Assembly (NCBI RefSeq): GCF_036108815.1
Contig: NZ_CP107985.1
Location: forward strand, 2,852,001 to 2,916,000
DNA: 64,000 nt
Source of the DNA: Streptomyces sp. NBC_00353
GTDB taxonomy: Bacteria; Actinomycetota; Actinomycetes; Streptomycetales; Streptomycetaceae
Direction: 5' to 3'
The notes below the pieces were generated by a model. That model was given only the letters and a program-made list of their open reading frames with translations. It was not told the origin of the DNA and ran no database searches. The translations under genes and the position numbers were made by a program. Shown piece after piece: positions 58,740 through 64,000 of this stretch (position 1 is its first letter; each line of letters opens with the position of its first letter).

Positions 58740-59663
58740 TCAGAGGTTGGTCATGTCGACCGGGATCTGCGGCTCGGTGCCGTCGCGCAGCACCGTGGCC
58801 TCGATCAGGCCGTACGGGCGGTCCGCGGCGAAGTAGACCTCGTTGTCGTTCTTGAGGCCGAACGGTTCCAGGTCCACCAGGAAGTGGTGCTTGTTCGGCA
58901 GCGAGAAGCGGATCTCGTCCACCTCGCTGCGACTGTTGATGATGCGCGAACCCATCTGGTACAGGGTCTGCTGCAGCGAGAGGGAGTACGTCTCGGCGAA
59001 GGCCTGGAGCATGTGCTTGCGCGTCTGCTCGTAGGACTTCTCCCAGTTCGGCATGCGCGCGTCGTCGCTGGTCCAGTTGTACCGCCACTTGGCGGACACC
59101 TCGGTCGCGAGGATGCGGTCGTACGCCTCCTTGAGCGTCGTGTACTTGTCCTTGACGTAACCCCAGAACTCGGAGCTGGTGGAGTTCATCACCACGAGGT
59201 CCTTGAGGCCCGAGATGACCTGCCACTTCTCGCCGTCGAAGGTGATCTGCGTGGTGCGCGTCTCCTGGCCCTTGCGGACGAAGGAGTGCTTGACCTCGTC
59301 GGCACCGATGAACTGCGAGTTGCCGTCGGAGGTGGCGATGCGCTCCCAGGCGTACTCCTCGATCCGGATCCGCGCCGTCTTGATCGGCTCCTGCGACGTC
59401 ACGAAGTGACGGGCGAGGTGGATGCCGAACTGCTCGGCGGACTCGATGCCGTGCTCCTTGGCGAACGCGTACACCGTGTTCTTGGTGGTGTCGGTCGGCA
59501 GGACGTTGGCGTTGGAGCCGGAGTAGTGGACGTCGTCCATGTCGCCGGAGAGAGCGACTGAGACGTTCAGGTCCTTGATGTGGTGGGTGTCGCCGTCCCG
59601 CGTGATCCTGACGACGCGGTTCTCTGCTTTGCCGTACTGGTTCTGGCCGAGAATCGTGGGCAT
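58740..59663 (-). CDS. urate oxidase (uricase)
   Basis: 307 residues, two tunnelling-fold repeats: ILGQNQYGKAENRVVRITRD (with the conserved YGK active-site Lys), VALSGDMDDVHYSGSNANVL, PTDTTKNTVYAFAKEHGIES (catalytic Thr region), FVRKGQETRTTQITFDG, GLKDLVVMNSTSSEFWGYVK, and the C-terminal SLPNKHHFLVDLEPFGLKND. It oxidises urate to 5-hydroxyisourate without cofactor. The next enzyme, hydroxyisourate hydrolase, is encoded 7 bp upstream on the same transcript. Confidence 0.96.
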   Translation of the reverse strand: MPTILGQNQYGKAENRVVRITRDGDTHHIKDLNVSVALSGDMDDVHYSGSNANVLPTDTTKNTVYAFAKEHGIESAEQFGIHLARHFVTSQEPIKTARIRIEEYAWERIATSDGNSQFIGADEVKHSFVRKGQETRTTQITFDGEKWQVISGLKDLVVMNSTSSEFWGYVKDKYTTLKEAYDRILATEVSAKWRYNWTSDDARMPNWEKSYEQTRKHMLQAFAETYSLSLQQTLYQMGSRIINSRSEVDEIRFSLPNKHHFLVDLEPFGLKNDNEVYFAADRPYGLIEATVLRDGTEPQIPVDMTNL

Positions 59664-59670
59664 GTCGGTG

Positions 59671-60084
59671 CTAGCTCCCTCGGTAAACGGAGTAGCCGAA
59701 CGGGTTGAGCAGCAGCGGTACGTGATAGTGCTCGCCCGGTACGACGGCGAAGGTGATCGCCACCTCCGGGAAGAACGCACCGCTGTCCCTTACGCGGGGG
59801 GCGTCCTGCTGCGCCTCGGCTTGCTTCTTGGAACTGTGCTCATCGGAGAAGTACGTCTCGGTGTCGAAGTCGAGCCGTACGTGGGTGGTGCCCTCCGGCG
59901 GCGCCGGCAGGTCCTTGCATCGCCCGTCCGCATCGGTCACGGAGCCGCCGAGCGTCACCCACTGCGCGTCGCTGCCGCTGCGGACGGCGAGCGAGACGGG
60001 GACGGCCTCGGCGGGGCGGCCGATGCTGGTGTCCAGGATGTGTGTGGACACCGATGCGGTGGTGTCGGTGCGCAAGACCGTCAC
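59671..60084 (-). CDS. uraH: 5-hydroxyisourate hydrolase (transthyretin-like)
   Basis: 137 residues: VSTHILDTSIGRPAEAVPVS (His and Asp of the N-terminal signature), YFSDEHSSKKQAEAQ, AITFAVVPGEHYHVPLLLNP and the C-terminal PFGYSVYRGS hallmark (YRGS). It hydrolyses 5-hydroxyisourate to OHCU. The GTG at 60084 overlaps the stop of the preceding decarboxylase gene (GTGA), indicating translational coupling; a TTG at 60075 is an alternative start with better ribosome-site spacing. Confidence 0.94.
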   Translation of the reverse strand: MTVLRTDTTASVSTHILDTSIGRPAEAVPVSLAVRSGSDAQWVTLGGSVTDADGRCKDLPAPPEGTTHVRLDFDTETYFSDEHSSKKQAEAQQDAPRVRDSGAFFPEVAITFAVVPGEHYHVPLLLNPFGYSVYRGS

Positions 60085-60590
60085 TCTCCTTCTGTTACGA
60101 GACGGGTCAGCCGGATGCGGTTGATCTTGCCCAGCTCGGTGCGCACGATCTCGCGCTCCTGCTCGGGCGAGTTCCCGATCCGGGACTTCACCGCGTCGCG
60201 CATCTGCTCACCGGTGGCGCCGGTGGCGCAGATCAGGAAGACATGTCCGAACCGCTCCTGGTAGGCCAGGTTCAGTTCGAGCATCTCGGCCTTGAGCTCC
60301 TCGGTGGCACCGGCCATCCCCCGCTGTTCGCGTGAGGAGGTGGGGTCCCCGGGCTTCGGGCGGCCGATCGGGGGGTGTCCGGCCATCGCGTCGGCGAGAT
60401 CGTCCTCGGTCAGCTCCGCCGTGGCGGCGTCACTGGCGGAGAGAAGGGCTTCTGCGGTGGCGTACGGGCGCCGGGAGAGGATCGCTCTTCCCCATGCCCC
60501 GCTGGCACACACCTCGTGCAACGCGGTGATGGCCTCGTCGTCCGCCAGGATGTTGAACCGGGCGAGGCCCGGTGTGGAGCTCGAAGTCAC
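60081..60590 (-). CDS. uraD: OHCU decarboxylase
   Basis: 169 residues: LHEVCASGAWGRAILSRRPY, catalytic His and Pro in AMAGHPPIGRPKPGD, and the conserved ELNLAYQERFGHVFLICATG, EQEREIVRTELGKINRIRLT at the end. It decarboxylates 2-oxo-4-hydroxy-4-carboxy-5-ureidoimidazoline to S-allantoin. The GTG at 60590 has GGAGG 6 nt upstream. First gene of the uraD-uraH-uricase-deaminase operon. Confidence 0.94.
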   Translation of the reverse strand: MTSSSTPGLARFNILADDEAITALHEVCASGAWGRAILSRRPYATAEALLSASDAATAELTEDDLADAMAGHPPIGRPKPGDPTSSREQRGMAGATEELKAEMLELNLAYQERFGHVFLICATGATGEQMRDAVKSRIGNSPEQEREIVRTELGKINRIRLTRLVTEGE

Positions 60591-60662
60591 GGGAGCCTCC
60601 GTGGCTGTTCTTCGCTGTGCGTTGGTCGGGCTGCGGATAGCTAACGCCCTCCGCAACACCAC

Positions 60663-60679
60663 GTCAACACTTTGTTGAA
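60663..60679. promoter_or_regulatory. candidate AllR operator upstream of uric-acid operon
   Basis: GTCAAC-acttt-GTTGAA, 5 of 6 arm pairs perfect, same 6-5-6 geometry as the allB/allR element. It lies 73 bp before the decarboxylase start. Confidence 0.55.
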
Positions 60680-60757
60680 ATTACCCGAACAGAAAAGGCC
60701 GTCGCCGGGCGATCCGGACAACGGCCTTCCATGGCGCTTGCGCACCTCTTCACTCAA

Positions 60758-61135
60758 CTAGTCACCTTTGGCGGCGTTCTCCCGGTTGAGATAGTTGTAG
60801 ACGGTGAAGCGGCTGACCCCCAGGGCCCCGGCCACCGTCTCCACCCCGTGTCGCACGGAGAAGGCACCGCGCGCCTCCAGGGTCCGTACGACCGCCTGTT
60901 TCGACTTCCGGTCCAGGTCGGCGAGCGGCATCCCGTGCCGTCGCTCCATGGCGGCCAGGATGTGGTCGAGCGAGTCCGACAGCTGCGGCAGCCGTACGGC
61001 TATGACGTCCTCACCCTCCCAGGCCAGCACCACGTCGTCGGCCTGTGCCTGCTCCGGCCCGACCAGCTCGGCGCCCATGGCGTCGACGAGCGGCTTGACC
61101 GCGGCGACGAGGGGGTGGTCCGCGGGTTCGGTCAC
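60758..61135 (-). CDS. YheO-like HTH regulator (short form)
   Basis: 125 residues. The C-terminal 50 (KQAVVRTLEARGAFSVRHGV, ETVAGALGVSRFTVYNYLNR) match the HTH_22 domain of YheO-type regulators. Only about 70 residues precede it (VKPLVDAMGAELVGPEQAQA, DDVVLAWEGEDVIAVRLPQL), about half the usual PAS-like sensor. GTG 61135 overlaps the upstream gene stop (GTGA). Its place beside the uric-acid genes makes it a candidate local regulator, but no evidence links it to a target. Confidence 0.75.
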   Translation of the reverse strand: MTEPADHPLVAAVKPLVDAMGAELVGPEQAQADDVVLAWEGEDVIAVRLPQLSDSLDHILAAMERRHGMPLADLDRKSKQAVVRTLEARGAFSVRHGVETVAGALGVSRFTVYNYLNRENAAKGD

Positions 61136-61383
61136 TTCGAGTCCTCCCCGACGACGTTGACCTGGAGCGATATCCGGGTGGCACCCGACTCCAGAGCCTT
61201 GCGCAGCAGGGAGTCCACCGCGGTGAGCACCGCGTCCGCGCCGCCCTCCGCCGTATTGCCGAAGGGGCCGACGTCCACGGCGTCCAGTTCGGCCGACTGG
61301 ATGACCTCGCGGGCCACCACCGCATGCGCGGGTGCCTCGTCGAGATCGAACGGCTCGGTGGTGAACTCCACTCTCAAGCGCAC
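61132..61383 (-). CDS. thiamine-binding-like protein (MTH1187/YkoF family)
   Basis: 83 residues: MRLRVEFTTEPFDLDEAPAH, AREVIQSAELDAVDVGPFGN, TAEGGADAVLTAVDSLLRKA, GATRISLQVNVVG. The DVGPFGNTAEG and RISLQVN strands fit the small ferredoxin-like thiamine-binding family. Function in the cell unknown. GTG 61383 with GGGAGG upstream; coupled to the HTH gene by a 4-bp overlap. Confidence 0.7.
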   Translation of the reverse strand: MRLRVEFTTEPFDLDEAPAHAVVAREVIQSAELDAVDVGPFGNTAEGGADAVLTAVDSLLRKALESGATRISLQVNVVGEDSK

Positions 61384-61439
61384 TGTGCCTCCCTCGTGTG
61401 CTCGCCGTGCGCCCAGGGGCCCGCGGCTCGGCCCCGACC

Positions 61440-62669
61440 CTAACGGACCGTCGCCGGGCCCGGCAGCGGGAGCGGCAGCACACAGGCGGCCATCGGGGCT
61501 GCGAACGGGGTTCCGGTGCGGCGCAGGCCGCCGTCCGCCCGGTCGACGTCGAAGACCGTCACCGTGCCGGACCGCTGATTGGCGGCGAAGAGCAGCGCCC
61601 CGTCCGGCGAGAAGGCGATCTGCCGGGGGAAGTCACCGCCCACCGGCACCGTGCCGATCAGCCGCAGCGCGGCCCCGCCCGCCTCGACGGCGTAACGGGT
61701 CAGGCTGTTGTGGCCGCGGTTGGCGAGATAGGCGAAGCGTCCGTCGCCGGTGACCAGGAGCTGGGCGGGATAGCTGGTGCCGGGGCCGGTTCCGGTGGAC
61801 TGCCCGGACCCCGGGGTCACGACGCCGGTGGCGGGGTCGTAACGGCAGACGACGACGGTGTTGTCGACCTCGCAGGCGAGGTAGGCGAAGCGGCCGCTCG
61901 GGTGGAAGGTGAGGTGGCGCGGGCCGGCGCCCGGCCGCAGCGTGGCACAGGAGAGCTGACGGAGCGTGCCCCGGCGCGTGTCGAGCCGGTACGTGTAGAC
62001 GGTGTCGTTGCCCAGGTCGACGGCGAGGACATGGCCGCCGTCGGGGGCGGTGACGATCTGGTGGGCGTGCGGCCCGTCCTGGCCGGGGCCGGGGGCCGGG
62101 GCCGTATGGACGACCAGGTCGGTGCGCTCCCCCAGCGAACCGTCGGCTGCGATCGGGTGCACGGCGACGCTGCCCGAGGTGTAGTTGGCGCTCAGCAGCC
62201 ACCGGCCGCGCGGGTGGACCGAGAGATGGCAGGGGCCGGCGCCGCCGGTGGAGCGGGTGCCGAGCACCCGGAACGTTCCGTCCGGGGCGAGGGCCACGGC
62301 CGTCACACCGCCTTGTTCCTGCTCGTCGACGGCGTACAGCGTGGTGCCCGAGGGGTGCAGGGCGAGGTAGGAGGGGTTGTCGACGCCGGTGATCGTCGTG
62401 CGCCCGGTGATCGTCCCGGTCGCCGGGGCGTACCCGGCGACCCCGATCCCCGTACCCCCTCCGGCGGTCGAGGTGTACGTCCCCAGGAAGAGCGTCCCGG
62501 TCCTTCGGTCGCGGGCGGCCGGTGCGTCCGGCCCGGCCGTCGGGCCGGACGGCGCGGGCGGAGCAGGCGAGAAGGAGACTGCGGCGCCCGCCAGGAGCGC
62601 TCCGAGAAGCATGCGTCGGCTGGTGCGGGGCGTCATGCGCGGCACCTCGGGGTCGGCTGCGTCGGACAT
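61440..62669 (-). CDS. exported lactonase-family beta-propeller protein
   Basis: 409 residues. Twin-arginine-like signal (RTSRRMLLGALLAGAAVSFS), then a seven-bladed propeller of the 6-phosphogluconolactonase/YkgB type: GTLFLGTYTSTAGGGTGIGV, HPSGTTLYAVDEQEQGGVTA, GPCHLSVHPRGRWLLSANYT, GPHAHQIVTAPDGGHVLAVD, RHLTFHPSGRFAYLACEVDN, FPRQIAFSPDGALLFAANQR. It probably hydrolyses a sugar lactone or binds carbohydrate outside the cell. ATG 62669 or 62636. Divergent from the hydroxypyruvate isomerase gene. Confidence 0.87.
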   Translation of the reverse strand: MSDAADPEVPRMTPRTSRRMLLGALLAGAAVSFSPAPPAPSGPTAGPDAPAARDRRTGTLFLGTYTSTAGGGTGIGVAGYAPATGTITGRTTITGVDNPSYLALHPSGTTLYAVDEQEQGGVTAVALAPDGTFRVLGTRSTGGAGPCHLSVHPRGRWLLSANYTSGSVAVHPIAADGSLGERTDLVVHTAPAPGPGQDGPHAHQIVTAPDGGHVLAVDLGNDTVYTYRLDTRRGTLRQLSCATLRPGAGPRHLTFHPSGRFAYLACEVDNTVVVCRYDPATGVVTPGSGQSTGTGPGTSYPAQLLVTGDGRFAYLANRGHNSLTRYAVEAGGAALRLIGTVPVGGDFPRQIAFSPDGALLFAANQRSGTVTVFDVDRADGGLRRTGTPFAAPMAACVLPLPLPGPATVR

Positions 62670-62820
62670 GTCAGCCACACTCTCCCGCCCCGACCGAAGC
62701 CGCAAGTGGCGCAATTTCGGTTGCATTCTCTGCAACCACCATGCACGGGGCCGCGCGCGCCGGTCCCGGCGGCCCGGTGTGCGGACCCCCTCTTGACAGC
62801 TCTCCCGTCAGCCATGCAAT

Positions 62821-62858
62821 CTTCCGTTTAGCAGAAACTAACTTCCGCGATACGGAAG
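62821..62858 (+). promoter_or_regulatory. two tandem CTTCCG...CGGAAG elements before hyi
   Basis: CTTCCGTTTAGCAGAAA (62821-62837) and the perfect 6-5-6 palindrome CTTCCGCGATACGGAAG (62842-62858), 21 bp apart (two helical turns). They end 14 bp before the hyi start, overlapping its ribosome-binding site, so binding there would repress. The motif differs from the TTCAAC-N5-GTTGAA set. Confidence 0.5.
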
Positions 62859-62872
62859 GAGCGCCTGACCCC

Positions 62873-63712
62873 ATGGGACACCCGGACCAGCGCTTCGATG
62901 TGAACCTTTCGATCCTCTTCACGGAACTCCCGCTCCTGGAGCGCCCCGCGGCGGCCGCCGCCGCGGGCTTCACGGCGGTCGAGCTGTGGTGGCCCTGGAT
63001 CGAGACCCCAGCCCCGCCGCAGACCGAACTCGACGCTCTCAAGAAGGCGCTCGACGACGCGGGAACCCAGCTGGTGGGGCTGAACTTCTACGCCGGACAG
63101 CTCCCCGGCCCCGACCGCGGTGCGCTCTCCGTACCCGGCGCGGAGTCGGACCGGTTCCGCACCAATATCGATGTGGCGGCCGGCTTCGCCGCCTCGGTCG
63201 GCTGCAAGGCGCTCAACGCGCTCTACGGCAACCGCGTCGACGGCGTGGACCCGGCCGTGCAGGACGAACTCGCCCTGGAGAACCTGGTCCTGGCCGCCCG
63301 CGCGGCCGACCGGATCGGGGCGGTCCTGCTGATCGAGACCCTGAACAAGCCGGAGTCACCGCGTTATCCGCTGGTGAGCGCACCGGCCGGGATCGAGGTC
63401 GTCGACAAGGTCAACGCCGCGACGGGCCTCGGCAACGCCAGGTTCCTGCTGGACCTGTACCACCTGTCGATGAACGGCGAGGACCTCAGCCAGGTGATCG
63501 CCGCGTACGCCGGGAAGACCGGCCACGTCCAGATCGCGGACAACCCGGGGCGCGGCGCGCCCGGCACCGGCTCGCTGCCGCTCGAGCAGCTCCTCGACGA
63601 GCTGACGAAGGCCGGTTACGACGGCTGGGTCGGCCTGGAGTACAAGCCGGGCGACCGACCGAGCTCCGAGTCCTTCGACTGGCTTCCCGCCGAGGCGCGC
63701 GCGGCCCGCTGA
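62873..63712 (+). CDS. hyi: hydroxypyruvate isomerase
   Basis: 279 residues of the xylose-isomerase-like TIM barrel: RFDVNLSILFTELPLLERPA, AVELWWPW (metal-site Glu region), ALNALYGNRVDG, LLIETLNKPESPRYPLVS, FLLDLYHLSMNGEDLSQVIA, GHVQIADNPGRGAPGTG, GLEYKPGDRPSSESFDWL with conserved Glu. It interconverts hydroxypyruvate and tartronate semialdehyde. AAGGAG precedes the ATG at 62873. It is followed after 48 bp by the tartronate semialdehyde reductase gene, completing the glycerate route from glyoxylate. Confidence 0.93.
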   Translation: MGHPDQRFDVNLSILFTELPLLERPAAAAAAGFTAVELWWPWIETPAPPQTELDALKKALDDAGTQLVGLNFYAGQLPGPDRGALSVPGAESDRFRTNIDVAAGFAASVGCKALNALYGNRVDGVDPAVQDELALENLVLAARAADRIGAVLLIETLNKPESPRYPLVSAPAGIEVVDKVNAATGLGNARFLLDLYHLSMNGEDLSQVIAAYAGKTGHVQIADNPGRGAPGTGSLPLEQLLDELTKAGYDGWVGLEYKPGDRPSSESFDWLPAEARAAR

Positions 63713-63760
63713 GGGCGTCGGTCCGACCCTCGTACACACGTTATTCAGGAAGGCACCCTC

Positions 63761-64000
63761 ATGAGCAACAACCTCCCCAAGGTTGCGTGGATCGGACTCG
63801 GCATCATGGGCTCCCCCATGTCCGAGAACCTGATCAAGGCCGGTTACGACGTCACCGGTTACACCCTGGAGCAGGACAAGATCGACCGGCTGGTCGCCGC
63901 CGGCGGGAACGGCGCGGGCTCGATCGCCGAGGCGGTCCGGGACGCCGATGTCGTGATCACGATGGTGCCGGCCTCCCCGCAGGTCGAGGCCATTGCGTAC
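63761..64000 (+). CDS. 2-hydroxy-3-oxopropionate (tartronate semialdehyde) reductase, partial
   Basis: 80 residues in the window, running off the right edge: SNNLPKVAWIGLGIMGSPMS, ENLIKAGYDVTGYTLEQDKI and VVITMVPASPQVEAIAY. The GLGIMGxPM dinucleotide signature and TMVP strand are typical of beta-hydroxyacid dehydrogenases of the GlxR/GarR group. It reduces tartronate semialdehyde to glycerate with NAD(P)H. ATG 63761 with AGGAAGG upstream. Same transcript as hyi. Confidence 0.92.
   Translation, partial: MSNNLPKVAWIGLGIMGSPMSENLIKAGYDVTGYTLEQDKIDRLVAAGGNGAGSIAEAVRDADVVITMVPASPQVEAIAY

Noticed and set aside
55237..58836. Very long plus-strand ORF of 1199 codons.
   Set aside because: Composition is Asp/Arg/Gly/His-rich without domains, a typical antisense shadow in high-GC DNA; the minus strand holds the permease and deaminase with full family motifs.

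Overview
The window is high-GC DNA with the codon use, GTG/TTG starts and gene families of Streptomyces: SpoIIE-type anti-sigma regulators, GH46 chitosanases, an AllR-type allantoin regulon, NCS2 purine permease, DUF5955 and many ROK/IclR/GntR regulators. No rRNA, tRNA or CRISPR array was seen. All calls come from reading the sequence and from family knowledge; no search was run.

Layout. 1-16 kb is an accessory catabolic region: acyl-CoA ligase (cut by the window edge), aldehyde dehydrogenase, a decayed MFS transporter, a SnoaL-like protein, a decayed alpha/beta hydrolase, a type I arylsulfatase facing a formylglycine-generating enzyme, a transposase remnant, a PucR-type regulator, a bile acid:sodium symporter-family carrier and a SRPBCC protein. 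A 78-bp promoter-like repeat occurs four times here. The region then has a PAS-GAF-SpoIIE-HATPase protein whose phosphatase metal ligands look lost, a frameshifted abortive-infection-like gene, and a pcaDC-type gene cut off after about 125 codons at 15.65 kb. That cut looks like a recombination junction.

16-30 kb looks like conserved chromosome: a ROK kinase with a small membrane-anchored protein, a sugar ABC importer with two tandem paralogous lipoproteins, its GntR/HutC regulator, an F420-type oxidoreductase, a Tat-exported amidase, a Gfo/Idh/MocA dehydrogenase, a thioesterase, a P450 and a NarL-type two-component pair.

30.1-38.8 kb is a mobile-DNA island. IS200/IS605 remnants with outward-facing right-end hairpins lie at both edges. 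Inside are two small gene-carrying cassettes with IS481-like terminal repeats. The first also holds a deleted IS481 transposase and a leucine-rich-repeat-variant protein; the second holds an ASCH-domain protein and is flanked by a 15-bp target duplication. There are also one complete and one partial IS5-type copy bracketing an uncharacterised gene, a nonsense-interrupted immunity-like peptide, a DUF302 gene, an amidase fragment and several hypothetical genes.

38.8-64 kb is again chromosomal and is dominated by purine/ureide catabolism. It holds a purine permease, an 8-oxoguanine/guanine-type deaminase, uricase, 5-hydroxyisourate hydrolase, OHCU decarboxylase, allantoinase, allantoicase and an AllR-type IclR regulator. 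The glyoxylate sinks are malate synthase and the hydroxypyruvate isomerase/tartronate semialdehyde reductase pair. A shared 17-bp inverted repeat lies upstream of the allantoinase/allR pair, malate synthase and the uricase operon. Between the halves sit a fibronectin-III lipoprotein, a TIGR03086-type protein, a 710-aa HEAT-repeat protein, an alpha/beta hydrolase and two chitosanases.
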